Counted from the first letter of the stretch, positions 7,319-15,358 are shown. The stretch is DNA of 30,104 nt from JBGTBD01 sp041749475 (GCA_041749475.1 JBGTBD010000038.1:1-30104), one strand, 5' to 3'. Notes: a model not told the origin generated them from the letters alone. Translations and numbers: made by a program.

Positions 7319-9235
7319 TTAGTCTTTTTTGTCTTCTTTTACTTCTTCGAAGTTAGCATCGATCACGCCTTCTTCGTTGGGTTCGGAACTGGGGCCGGAG
7401 GCATCGCCTTGCTCACCACCGCCTTGCATCTGCTGGTGTTTATAGATCTCCTCGCCGATTTTCATCATAGCTTGGGTCAACTCTTGCGTCTTGGCTTCGA
7501 TATCTTCTTTATTCTCAGCTTCAAGCGCGGATTTGAGGGCGGTGATGGCCGATTCGATGGTTTCCTTGTCGTCGGCTTTAATCACTTCACCATGTTCGCG
7601 GATATTCTTCTCCGCTTCATGCACAAGCGCTTCGGAACGGTTACGGATTTCGACCATCTCGCGCTTTTTCTTGTCTTCGGAGGCATTACTTTCGGCTTCC
7701 TTGACCATGCGCTTGATGTCTTCCTCGGAAAGACCACCGGAGGCTTGGATGCGGATCTGATGTTCTTTTGCAGTCGCCTTGTCCTTAGCGGAGACGTTGA
7801 CGATACCATTAGCGTCGATATCGAACGTCACTTCCACTTGCGGGACGCCGCGCGGGGCGGGCGGGATGCCGACGAGGTCAAACTGGCCGAGCAGTTTATT
7901 GTCCGCCGCCATTTCGCGTTCGCCCTGAAAGACGCGGATGGTGACAGCCGTCTGGTTATCGTCCGCCGTGGAGAATACCTGACTTTTCTTGGTCGGGATC
8001 GTCGTGTTACGGTCGATAAGCCTCGTGAATACGCCGCCCAGCGTCTCGATCCCCAGCGAAAGCGGGGTGACGTCGAGCAGGAGGACATCACGCACGTCCC
8101 CTTGGAGCACGCCGCCTTGGATAGCCGCACCCATGGCGACGACTTCATCTGGGTTCACGCCTTTGTGCGGTTCACGGCCGAAGAAGCTTTTCACCGTCTC
8201 CATGACTTTCGGCATACGGGTCATCCCGCCCACCAGAATCACTTCGTCGATATCTTTCGCGGAGAGGCCAGCATCCTTCAGTGCGTTCTTGCACGGGGTG
8301 ATGGTCTTCTCGATAAGGTCGGCGACGAGGTTTTCCAGCTTGGCGCGGGTCATCTTGATATTCAAATGTTTCGGGCCGTTCTGGTCTGCGGTGATGAAGG
8401 GCAGATTGACGTCCGTCTGCATAGTGCTGGAAAGTTCGATCTTCGCTTTCTCCGCCGCTTCCTTCAGGCGCTGCAGGGCGAGCTTATCGCCGCGCAGGTC
8501 GATACCTTGCTCTTTCTTGAACTCGTCCGCGAGGAAATCGATGATGCGGTTATCGAAATCTTCCCCGCCGAGGAAGGTATCCCCGTTGGTGGACTTCACT
8601 TCGAACACGCCGTCGCCGATCTCCAGAATGGATACGTCAAACGTCCCCCCGCCGAGATCGTACACGGCAATGGTCTTTCCTTCATTCTTTTCAAAACCAT
8701 AGGCCAGGGCCGCCGCCGTCGGCTCGTTGATGATACGTAAGACTTCGAGGCCCGCGATCTTGCCAGCATCCTTGGTTGCCTGACGCTGCGCGTCATTGAA
8801 ATAGGCGGGAACGGTGATGACGGCCTGCGTCACTTTTTCGCCCAGATAGCTCTCGGCGGTCTCTTTCATCTTGGTGAGGATGAAGGCGCTGACCTGGCTC
8901 GGGGAATATTTCTCGCCTTGCGCTTCGACCCATGCATCGCCATTCTCGGCCTTGATGATTTTGTAGGGCATCAGCTCTTTGTCTTTTTGCGCCATCTCGT
9001 CGTTGAAGGCGCGGCCAATCAGGCGTTTTATCGCGAACAGGGTGTTTTCAGGGTTGGTCACCGCCTGGCGTTTTGCAGGGTGGCCAACGAGGCGCTCACC
9101 ATCGTTGGTCAAAGCAACGATGGAGGGGGTCGTGCGCATCCCTTCCGAGTTCTCTAATACTTTAGGGGCTTTGCCATCCATGATGGCGACACAGGAATTG
9201 GTCGTTCCCAAATCGATGCCGATAACTTTGCTCAT
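7319..9235 (-). CDS. dnaK: Chaperone DnaK (Hsp70)
   Basis: Full-length Hsp70 of 638 residues, the ATP-driven folding chaperone and the regulator of sigma-32 activity in many proteobacteria. The N-terminal ATPase begins MSKVIGIDLGTTNSCVAIMD and includes AVITVPAYFND, VYDLGGGTFDVSIL and EVILVGGMTRMPKV. The conserved interdomain linker DVLLLDVTPLSLGIETLGG precedes the substrate-binding beta domain and the helical lid. The C-terminal tail ends with an acidic, EEVD-like bacterial motif (DANFEEVKEDKKD). A good ribosome-binding site (TAGGAG) precedes the ATG, and a sigma-32 promoter lies about 70 bases upstream. The long plus-strand frames over this gene are mirror shadows. Confidence 0.98.
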   Translation of the reverse strand: MSKVIGIDLGTTNSCVAIMDGKAPKVLENSEGMRTTPSIVALTNDGERLVGHPAKRQAVTNPENTLFAIKRLIGRAFNDEMAQKDKELMPYKIIKAENGDAWVEAQGEKYSPSQVSAFILTKMKETAESYLGEKVTQAVITVPAYFNDAQRQATKDAGKIAGLEVLRIINEPTAAALAYGFEKNEGKTIAVYDLGGGTFDVSILEIGDGVFEVKSTNGDTFLGGEDFDNRIIDFLADEFKKEQGIDLRGDKLALQRLKEAAEKAKIELSSTMQTDVNLPFITADQNGPKHLNIKMTRAKLENLVADLIEKTITPCKNALKDAGLSAKDIDEVILVGGMTRMPKVMETVKSFFGREPHKGVNPDEVVAMGAAIQGGVLQGDVRDVLLLDVTPLSLGIETLGGVFTRLIDRNTTIPTKKSQVFSTADDNQTAVTIRVFQGEREMAADNKLLGQFDLVGIPPAPRGVPQVEVTFDIDANGIVNVSAKDKATAKEHQIRIQASGGLSEEDIKRMVKEAESNASEDKKKREMVEIRNRSEALVHEAEKNIREHGEVIKADDKETIESAITALKSALEAENKEDIEAKTQELTQAMMKIGEEIYKHQQMQGGGEQGDASGPSSEPNEEGVIDANFEEVKEDKKD

Positions 9236-9306
9236 GTCGTCTCCTACTTGAAATCTTTATGTTTTTTGCCCGTTTCGCGAATGGTAACGGGTGGTTGCCT
9301 GATGAT

Positions 9307-9334
9307 ATATATGAAACGGGTGTGACATTTCAAG
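9307..9334 (-). promoter_or_regulatory. Sigma-32 heat-shock promoter of dnaK
   Basis: On the minus strand CTTG (9334-9331, in CTTGAAATG) is followed after 17 bases by CATATAT (9313-9307). This fits the alphaproteobacterial heat-shock consensus CTTG-N17/18-CYTATNT except for A at the Y position. The expected transcription start near 9300 gives a leader of about 65 bases. That leader contains a small hairpin (CCCGTT/AACGGG, 9291-9269) and a clear ribosome-binding site. Confidence 0.72.
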
Positions 9335-9359
9335 CATTTGCACCTCAAGAGTGCAAATG
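9335..9359. promoter_or_regulatory. Perfect 9-bp inverted repeat abutting the dnaK promoter
   Basis: CATTTGCAC-N7-GTGCAAATG is a perfect inverted repeat. Its promoter-proximal edge touches the -35 CTTG of the dnaK heat-shock promoter. A dyad there is a reasonable operator or activator site. It resembles CIRCE only in its GCAC...GTGC core and has a 7-base rather than 9-base spacer, so I do not call it CIRCE. It lacks a T-tract on the minus strand, so it is not a convincing terminator for the DUF4112 gene. Confidence 0.5.
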
Positions 9360-9398
9360 AAGTGCACAATAGCAGAAACTAAGGTCTTTTGTTATGTG

Positions 9399-9794
9399 CT
9401 AGAGGCGTCCCATGTGGGTGCGGAGTAGGGAAATATTCTTCCGGTTGGCTTTGAAGCTGGCATCGAACAGGTCACCCAGCACCGGGATACTCCCTACCAG
9501 AAGATCGAGAAAAATGTTCCAGATCATCCGGTATTTGAGGGCGGTGCTGATATCCAGCTTCTGCGCTTCCATCACGATATAGGCGGAGACGAAGAAGGAT
9601 GCCGTATCCCCTATTCCCGGCAGCAAGCCAAGGATGGGGTCCAGTCCGAAGCGAAAATTGGTCCCCGGAACGGTGAACTTGGTATCCATCCACTCGGCAA
9701 GGATTTCCAGACGGGCGAAACGCTCACCCGCGGAGGGGTCATAGGCGCGTCCTGTGGAATCGATGATGAAGTTGGGTGGAGTGACGTCTTTCAT
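9399..9794 (-). CDS. DUF4112 family membrane protein
   Basis: A 131-residue protein that matches the DUF4112 pattern: LAEWMDTKFTVPGT near 32-45, RFGLDPILGLLPGIGD at 48-63, a hydrophobic stretch at about 64-80, then NIFLDLLVGSIPVLGDLFD at 93-111 and a basic end FKANRKNISLL. The two Pro-Gly-x-Gly-Asp / Pro-Val-x-Gly-Asp turns flank the hydrophobic segments. The function of the family is not known to me. It lies between tldD and dnaK on the same strand. The dnaK promoter lies after its stop, so dnaK need not be co-transcribed with it. Confidence 0.88.
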   Translation of the reverse strand: MKDVTPPNFIIDSTGRAYDPSAGERFARLEILAEWMDTKFTVPGTNFRFGLDPILGLLPGIGDTASFFVSAYIVMEAQKLDISTALKYRMIWNIFLDLLVGSIPVLGDLFDASFKANRKNISLLRTHMGRL

Positions 9795-9836
9795 AAGATT
9801 AGAATATGAAACCCCCTATAAATTTAGCATATGGCG

Positions 9837-11282
9837 TTATGAGGGCATCTCCGTACCGCCAACGGTCAGCTTGCTGATGAGCATGGAGGGTTGGCCGACG
9901 CAGACGGGGATTTTCTGGCCCGCTTTGCCGCACATGCCGACGCCGCGATCCAGCTCCAGGTCATTGCCGACCATGGTGATTTTCTTCATTACGTCCGGAC
10001 CGTTACCGATGAGGGTGGCGCCCTTGATGGGGTGAGTCACCTTACCGTCCTCGATCATATAGGCTTCCGTCGCGCTGAAGACGAATTTGCCGGAGACGAT
10101 ATCCACTTGCCCGCCGCCGAAATGGGCGGCGTAGATGCCTTTTTTAACCGAGGCAATCATCTCGTCGCGGGTGTGTTGCCCGGATTCCATGAAGGTATTG
10201 GTCATGCGCGGCATGGGCTGGCTGGCGTAGGATTCGCGGCGGCCATTGCCGGTGGGGGCGACACCCATCAGGCGCGCATTGGTGCGATCCTGCATGTAGC
10301 CTTTCAGGATGCCGTCCTCGATAAGGACGTTGCGGTTGGTGGGCGTGCCTTCATCGTCGATGGTCAGGGAGCCACGACGTTCGGTCAATGTGCCGTCATC
10401 AACCACGGTCACACCTTTGGCGGCCACCTGTTCGCCGACGCGGCCAGAGAAAATGGAAGTTCCCTTGCGGTTGAAATCGCCTTCCAGCCCGTGGCCGACC
10501 GCTTCATGCAACATCACGCCCGGCCAGCCGGGGCCGAGGACAACGGGGAATTCGCCTGCGGGTGCAGGGCGGGCAATGAGGTTGACCAGCGCGATGCGAA
10601 GCGCTTCATCCGCCAATTCTTTCCATGAGCCTTCGGTGATGAATTCGTCGTAATATTTGCGGCCCCCGGCTCCGGCAGAGCCGGTTTCCATGCGTGTGCC
10701 GTCACTGGCGACGACGGAGACGTTAAGGCGCACAAGAGGGCGGATATCTTCCGCCGTCCAGCCCCCTGCTTTCATGATGTCAATCTTCTGCCATTCGCCG
10801 GAAAGGGAGACAGAGACCTGAGTCACGCGATGGTCTTTAGCGCGGATATAGGTGTCGATAGCTTCAACGAGCGCCACCTTGTCGGCGAAGCCCTGACGGA
10901 CAAGCGGGTTCTCAGCCGTATATAAAGGAACCGCAGGGCGGTTGGGGGTCAAATCGAAATGGCCGCTCTGCGGTGTGCGGGTGATGGCAGTGACCGTGTC
11001 GGCGGCCTTCTTCAGCGCGCCCTCGTTCAGTTGCGAGGCATGGGCGAAGCCGACCACGTCGCCTGAGACTGCGCGGAGTCCGAAGCCTTGGCAGATATCA
11101 AAACTCGCGTTCTTGATGCGTCCGTCGTCGAACAGAAGGCTCTCGCTTTCGGCGTATTCGACGTAGAGTTCCCCGTCATCCATGTCTTTAAGCGTATCCG
11201 AAACGACACGTTCGGCGGAATCGCGGTCAAAATGTTCCCACGCGCTGGAGGGGACGGACGGGGTGGGGGTTGCAATCTTCAT
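9837..11282 (-). CDS. tldD: Metalloprotease TldD (TldD/PmbA family)
   Basis: TldD pairs with TldE/PmbA to form a zinc-dependent protease that degrades unfolded peptides and matures some peptide natural products. The 481-residue product carries the zinc signature HEAVGH (HExxxH) at 259-264, within GPGWPGVMLHEAVGHGLEGD, and a C-terminal GMCGKAGQ at about 449-456, where the Cys is the expected third ligand. The N-terminal domain has the usual VEYAESESLLFDDGRIKN. TldE/PmbA is not in this window. The gene is divergent from coxB with 73 bases between the starts, so the promoters must lie close together. This neighbourhood next to the oxidase cluster also occurs in other alphaproteobacteria (from memory). 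Confidence 0.95.
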   Translation of the reverse strand: MKIATPTPSVPSSAWEHFDRDSAERVVSDTLKDMDDGELYVEYAESESLLFDDGRIKNASFDICQGFGLRAVSGDVVGFAHASQLNEGALKKAADTVTAITRTPQSGHFDLTPNRPAVPLYTAENPLVRQGFADKVALVEAIDTYIRAKDHRVTQVSVSLSGEWQKIDIMKAGGWTAEDIRPLVRLNVSVVASDGTRMETGSAGAGGRKYYDEFITEGSWKELADEALRIALVNLIARPAPAGEFPVVLGPGWPGVMLHEAVGHGLEGDFNRKGTSIFSGRVGEQVAAKGVTVVDDGTLTERRGSLTIDDEGTPTNRNVLIEDGILKGYMQDRTNARLMGVAPTGNGRRESYASQPMPRMTNTFMESGQHTRDEMIASVKKGIYAAHFGGGQVDIVSGKFVFSATEAYMIEDGKVTHPIKGATLIGNGPDVMKKITMVGNDLELDRGVGMCGKAGQKIPVCVGQPSMLISKLTVGGTEMPS

Positions 11283-11309
11283 GGGTTTATGGCACTTCCC
11301 TGTTATTCG

Positions 11310-11337
11310 TTGAACGCATCACTTTACCTGCTACTAT
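11310..11337 (+). promoter_or_regulatory. Putative vegetative promoter for the oxidase gene run
   Basis: TTGAAC (11310-11315), 16 bases, then TACTAT (11332-11337) lies 18 bases before the coxB ATG. The -35 is a good match and the -10 is moderate. No other gap before 21996 exceeds about 25 bases, so this is the likely main promoter for the run. The short leader would still contain the GAGGGA ribosome-binding site at 11341-11346. Confidence 0.42.
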
Positions 11338-11355
11338 AGTGAGGGAATTTTTCTC

Positions 11356-12267
11356 ATGGCAATCCGTATTTCTTCTGTATATAAGGCACGCATGACTTTC
11401 TTTAAAGCATTGCTTCTCGCATTCTGCATTTTTGCGTTGCCAGAACTCTCGGCGGCAGAGCCGCTGGGTTACGCCAAACCATGGCAATTGGATTTCCAGC
11501 CGCCCGCCACCCCGGTGATGGAGCAACTGGAGGATGTGCATAATTTCGTGCTCATTATCATCACCGTCGTAACCCTGTTCGTGATGGCGCTGCTGGCGTA
11601 TGTCTGCGTACGGTTCAGCCGCAAGAACAACCCCGTGCCGAGCAAGACCTCGCACAACACCGCCATCGAGATCGCGTGGACCGTTATCCCCATATTCATC
11701 CTGATCGCCATTGCCATCCCGTCGCTTCGCCTCTTCTATTTCATGGAAGATAACGTAAAGCCGGACATGACGCTGAAAGTGACGGGGTATCAATGGTATT
11801 GGGGGTATGAATACCCGGATTATGAGGTTTCCTACCTCAGCAATATGAAAAAAGATGACGAGCTGGACGCGTCGAAAGGCGATATCCGCCTGCTTAGCGT
11901 GGATAACCCCGTGGTCGTACCCGTCGGCGCGACGGTACGCGTATTGGTGACGGGGGCGGACGTCATCCACAGTTTCGCGATGCCTTCCTTCGGGGTTAAG
12001 ACCGACGCCGTACCGGGCCGGATCAACGCCTCCTGGTTCAAGGTTGAAAAAGCGGGCACCTATTACGGGCAATGTTCAGAACTCTGCGGGGTCAATCACG
12101 GCTTCATGCCGATCGAGATCCGCGCGGTGGAGCCTGCTGCATTCGAGGCATGGGTAGAGCGCGCCAAGGGCGGGGATTACTCCGTCGCCGGGGCTGCGAC
12201 ACCCGCTACACTCGATGCTTCCGCATCCGAAACGAAACCTGCACCGACTCCTGCAAAGACCAAATAA
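11356..12267 (+). CDS. coxB: Cytochrome c oxidase subunit II (CuA)
   Basis: Subunit II accepts electrons from cytochrome c through its binuclear CuA centre in the periplasm. The 303-residue product has a cleavable-looking signal (about 14-34, ending LPELSAAEP) and two membrane helices (about 62-85 and 105-125). The conserved aromatic stretch GYQWYWGYEY is at 144-153. The CuA ligands are all visible: H205 (VIHSFAMPSFG), then C240, E242, C244, H248 and M251 in CSELCGVNHGFM. A Pro/Ala/Lys-rich tail of about 30 residues follows. The start is supported by GAGGGA nine bases upstream. No C-terminal cytochrome c domain is present, as in aa3-type rather than caa3-type oxidases. Confidence 0.96.
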   Translation: MAIRISSVYKARMTFFKALLLAFCIFALPELSAAEPLGYAKPWQLDFQPPATPVMEQLEDVHNFVLIIITVVTLFVMALLAYVCVRFSRKNNPVPSKTSHNTAIEIAWTVIPIFILIAIAIPSLRLFYFMEDNVKPDMTLKVTGYQWYWGYEYPDYEVSYLSNMKKDDELDASKGDIRLLSVDNPVVVPVGATVRVLVTGADVIHSFAMPSFGVKTDAVPGRINASWFKVEKAGTYYGQCSELCGVNHGFMPIEIRAVEPAAFEAWVERAKGGDYSVAGAATPATLDASASETKPAPTPAKTK

Positions 12268-12282
12268 CTAGAGGTATACTTC

Positions 12283-13926
12283 ATGGCTGCTACTGGACAT
12301 CACGCACACGGCGATCATCATGGGCATGACGGACATCACCATCACGCGCTGCCTACTGGCTGGCGTCGCTGGATGCTGTCCACCAACCATAAGGACATCG
12401 GGACACTGTACCTGATTTTCGCAATTTTCGCAGGGTTGGCCGGGGCGGCATTCTCCATCGCACTCCGGTACGAATTGATGTATCCGGGCGACCAGCTGTT
12501 CAACCAGAACTACCAGCTTTATAACGTCTCCGTCACCGCCCATGCGTTCCTGATGGTCTTCTTCCTTATCATGCCGGCGATGATCGGCGGGTTCGGCAAC
12601 TGGTTCGTGCCCATCATGATCGGTGCGCCGGATATGGCCTTCCCACGTATGAACAATATCAGCTTCTGGCTGCTGATTCCTTCCATCCTGCTGCTGTTCG
12701 CGTCCGCCTTCGTTGATGAGGGGGCGGGGACGGGCTGGACGGTCTATCCGCCGCTCAGCTCCATCATGTCCCATCCGGGCATGGCGGTCGATCTTGCCAT
12801 TTTCTCGCTGCATATTGCAGGGATTTCCTCGATTCTGGGGGCGATTAACTTTATCGTTACCATCCTCAATATGCGCGCACCGGGGATGACGCTGACCAAG
12901 ATGCCACTGTTCGTCTGGTCCATCCTCATTACCGCGATTCTCCTGCTGCTGGCGCTGCCCGTACTTGCGGGGGCGATCACCATGTTGCTGAGCGACCGTA
13001 ATTTCGGCAGTAACTTCTTCAACCCGGCAGGCGGCGGTGATCCGGTGCTATTCCAGCATCTGTTCTGGTTCTTCGGCCATCCGGAAGTATACATCCTTAT
13101 CCTGCCCGCGTTCGGCGTGATTAGCGAGGTGGTTTCCACCTTCTCGCGCAAGCCCGTGTTCGGTTATCTCGGCATGGTTGGCGCGATGTCCTGCATCGGG
13201 GTGCTCGGCTTCGTCGTATGGGCGCACCATATGTTTACCGTAGGCATGTCCCCCGATACGCGCGCTTATTACATGATCGCCACCATGGTCATCGCCGTTC
13301 CGACGGGGATCAAGATCTTCAGCTGGATCGCCACCATGTGGGGCGGCTCCATCGAATTCAAGACGCCGATGCTGTTTGCAATCGGGTTCATCTTCCTGTT
13401 TACCCTCGGTGGCGTAACAGGGATCGTGCTCGCCAACTCGGCCATCGATATCGTGATGCACGATACCTATTACGTCGTCGCCCACTTCCATTACGCGATG
13501 TCGCTCGGCGCTCTGTTCGGCGTGTTCACGGCCTTCTACTACTGGGCGCCGAAAATGACGGGCTACCAGTTCAACGATACGCTGGGGAAAATCCATTTCT
13601 GGCTATTCTTCATTGGCACGAACCTGACCTTCTTCCCGCAGCATTTCTTGGGCCTCGCCGGGATGCCGCGCCGCATCCCCGATTATCCGGATGTTTATGC
13701 GGGCTGGAATTACTGGTCGTCCATCGGGTCCTATATCGGCGGCTTCGCAGCGCTGTTCTTCCTCTTCGTCGTCTGGAAGATGTTCCGTGATAAGATTCCG
13801 GCGGGCAATAATCCTTGGGGTGAAGGCGCGCGCACCATTGAGTGGAGCACATCCTCCCCACCCGCCTTCCATACGTTTGAGGAATCGGGCATTCCTCATG
13901 TCAGCTCTGCGCCGGCGCATGGCTGA
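12283..13926 (+). CDS. coxA: Cytochrome c oxidase subunit I (aa3-type, heme-copper)
   Basis: The catalytic subunit that reduces O2 to water and pumps protons. The 547-residue product carries the expected ligands: H87 (TAHAFLMVFF, heme a), H266 in WFFGHPEVYI with the crosslinked Tyr at 270 and H315/H316 (VVWAHHMF) for CuB, and H401 and H403 in VAHFHYAMSLGA for hemes a3 and a. The Glu in GHPEVY and the Lys in TGIKIFSW fit an A-type proton-pumping oxidase. An unusual feature is the N-terminus, where 10 of the first 21 residues are His. The ribosome-binding site AGAGGT precedes the ATG. It follows coxB after 15 bases and overlaps ctaB. Confidence 0.97.
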   Translation: MAATGHHAHGDHHGHDGHHHHALPTGWRRWMLSTNHKDIGTLYLIFAIFAGLAGAAFSIALRYELMYPGDQLFNQNYQLYNVSVTAHAFLMVFFLIMPAMIGGFGNWFVPIMIGAPDMAFPRMNNISFWLLIPSILLLFASAFVDEGAGTGWTVYPPLSSIMSHPGMAVDLAIFSLHIAGISSILGAINFIVTILNMRAPGMTLTKMPLFVWSILITAILLLLALPVLAGAITMLLSDRNFGSNFFNPAGGGDPVLFQHLFWFFGHPEVYILILPAFGVISEVVSTFSRKPVFGYLGMVGAMSCIGVLGFVVWAHHMFTVGMSPDTRAYYMIATMVIAVPTGIKIFSWIATMWGGSIEFKTPMLFAIGFIFLFTLGGVTGIVLANSAIDIVMHDTYYVVAHFHYAMSLGALFGVFTAFYYWAPKMTGYQFNDTLGKIHFWLFFIGTNLTFFPQHFLGLAGMPRRIPDYPDVYAGWNYWSSIGSYIGGFAALFFLFVVWKMFRDKIPAGNNPWGEGARTIEWSTSSPPAFHTFEESGIPHVSSAPAHG

Positions 13927-14857
13927 TAGCATGGCGACAGTCCCCCACAGCGATGTGGACGCACTGGAATCAACCGCGCGGGATTTCTGGACGCTGCTGA
14001 AACCGGGCGTGATGATGCTGGTCGTATTCAGCGGCATCGCGGGGCTGATGATGGCTCCGGGGCAACTCCATCCCTTCCTCGAAGTCCTCGCCATCGTTTC
14101 CATCGCGCTCGGTTCCGGGGCCGGGGCAATCATTAATATGTGGTATGATCGCGACATCGACGCGCTAATGCACCGCACGCGCAACCGGCCTATTCCCGCA
14201 GGCCGCGTCTCGGCGGATGACGCACTGGTGTTCGCCGCCATGCTCTCTGTAATGTCGGTGATGTTGCTGGGGCTTTCCACCAACTGGATAGCGGCGGGGA
14301 TGCTTGCTTTTGCCATCGGTTTTTACGGCTGGTTTTATACCATGCGCCTGAAACGCCGGACGCCGCAGAATATCGTCATCGGCGGCGCGGCCGGTGCGTT
14401 ACCGCCCGTCATTGGCTGGATGGCCGTGTCGCCGGACTTCGCGTTGGAGCCGTGGCTCTACTTCCTCATCATTTTCCTGTGGACACCTCCGCATTTCTGG
14501 GCGCTGGCACTCTATCGCCACAAGGATTACGCCGCTGCCAATATCCCGATGCTCCCGGTCACGCACGGTGAGGCTGTCACCAAAAAACATATCGTAGCCT
14601 ATGGTATCGCGCTGGTTCTCACCACGCTTTCCCCGGTCATTCTCGGCAGTTCGGCTGACTTTTATCTGCTGAGCGCGGTGATGCTCGGCGCTATCTTCCT
14701 CCTCCACTGCTTCCGGGTGGCGCGCACCACTGAGCCCAAACATGCCATAGCGCTGTTCAAATTCTCCATCCTCTATCTATTTTTACTGTTTTCAGCCCTC
14801 ATGCTGGACAAGATGATTGACATTTCACTCATTAAACCCATGATTACGTTATTATAA
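13919..14857 (+). CDS. ctaB: Protoheme IX farnesyltransferase (heme O synthase)
   Basis: CtaB attaches a farnesyl group to heme b to make heme O, the precursor of the heme a used by subunit I. With ATG at 13919 the protein has 312 residues. It is a multi-span UbiA-superfamily membrane enzyme with the Mg-pyrophosphate motif N73-M-W-Y-D77-R-D-I-D81, followed by RTRNRPIPAGRV, and the later signature WTPPHFWALAL. The frame opens more than 200 bases upstream inside coxA, but that part is a shadow. ATG at 13919 overlaps the coxA end by 8 bases; a second ATG at 13931 starts just after the coxA stop. Neither has a clear ribosome-binding site, so translation is probably coupled to coxA. Confidence 0.95.
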   Translation: MADSMATVPHSDVDALESTARDFWTLLKPGVMMLVVFSGIAGLMMAPGQLHPFLEVLAIVSIALGSGAGAIINMWYDRDIDALMHRTRNRPIPAGRVSADDALVFAAMLSVMSVMLLGLSTNWIAAGMLAFAIGFYGWFYTMRLKRRTPQNIVIGGAAGALPPVIGWMAVSPDFALEPWLYFLIIFLWTPPHFWALALYRHKDYAAANIPMLPVTHGEAVTKKHIVAYGIALVLTTLSPVILGSSADFYLLSAVMLGAIFLLHCFRVARTTEPKHAIALFKFSILYLFLLFSALMLDKMIDISLIKPMITLL

Positions 14858-14878
14858 TTCAACTGACAGGAGCAGCTC

Positions 14879-15238
14879 ATGGACGATAAAGAAACAGTAC
14901 AGGATCAAGACGAAGCCGTAACCCCTGAAACCACCGAATCCCCGGCTGAAGATACGCCGGTTGAGGCAGATGAAGTAGAAATCGACGTGGATACGGACGC
15001 TCCGGCGGATGATGCCGTGGATGCTACCGATGTCGATGTTGATATGGACACGGACGCGGTTCCGATGGACACTGATACGGAAAGCAAAATCCAGGTTCTA
15101 GAAACCCTGCGCGACCTCGGCGTCAACACCATCTATCTGATGGGCACGAGCTTCATTCTCGGCGTGTTGTTCACCGTATTCGTCCTGCTGGTTCTGGATT
15201 TCATCCGCCGCAATGCCGAGGACGAAAAGAAAAAATAG
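14879..15238 (+). CDS. Acidic low-complexity protein with C-terminal membrane anchor, unrecognised
   Basis: A 119-residue protein. Residues 1-70 contain 28 Asp/Glu and only two Lys, with alternating DVDTDA / DVDMDTDA / MDTDTE units. Residues 71-83 form a short linker, and 84-106 a strong membrane helix (IYLMGTSFILGVLFTVFVLL), followed by a basic end (RRNAEDEKKK). By the positive-inside rule the basic C-terminus should stay in the cytoplasm and the acidic domain should face the periplasm; this is inference. It has a good ribosome-binding site (AGGAG, 8 bases before ATG), starts 21 bases after ctaB, and its stop is followed directly by the coxF ATG. I know no family for it. Its place among oxidase genes suggests a role with the oxidase or its electron donor. 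Confidence 0.85.
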   Translation: MDDKETVQDQDEAVTPETTESPAEDTPVEADEVEIDVDTDAPADDAVDATDVDVDMDTDAVPMDTDTESKIQVLETLRDLGVNTIYLMGTSFILGVLFTVFVLLVLDFIRRNAEDEKKK

Positions 15239-15358
15239 ATGCCCCTTTCTGATACACATCAGAAAAAGAAACGTAAGAACTTCTTACTTCTGGGTATTCT
15301 TGTGATATTTGTGCTAGCGTTATTCGGTATGACGCTAGCCAAATTTCAAGGCGTGTGA
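15239..15358 (+). CDS. coxF: CoxF-like small membrane protein of the oxidase cluster
   Basis: A 39-residue frame, MPLSDTHQKKKRKNF followed by a single hydrophobic helix (about 16-34) and AKFQGV. The pattern of a short polar start, a Lys/Arg-rich block and one helix, located between ctaB and ctaG, is that of the small CoxF-type proteins of alphaproteobacterial oxidase operons. Their molecular role is not established. The ATG follows the previous stop codon with no gap (TAG-ATG), and the TGA stop shares its A with the ctaG ATG (TGATG), so all three genes look translationally coupled. The family name rests on position and pattern, not on a search. Confidence 0.8.
   Translation: MPLSDTHQKKKRKNFLLLGILVIFVLALFGMTLAKFQGV

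Noticed and set aside
7409..8740. 443-residue plus-strand frame opposite dnaK
   Set aside because: Long antisense frames are expected opposite GC-biased, highly conserved genes; the dnaK frame explains the sequence fully.
9335..9359. CIRCE element (HrcA operator) upstream of dnaK
   Set aside because: CIRCE is TTAGCACTC-N9-GAGTGCTAA. This dyad shares only the GCAC...GTGC core and has a 7-base spacer, so it is reported as an unassigned inverted repeat.
11287..12072. 261-residue minus-strand frame opposite coxB
   Set aside because: Mirror of coxB codons, rich in Arg/His/Asp without domain features; the CuA subunit on the plus strand is unambiguous.
13691..13918. N-terminal extension of ctaB inside coxA
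   Set aside because: The extension is an out-of-frame reading of conserved coxA sequence; CtaB family similarity begins after the ATG at 13919.
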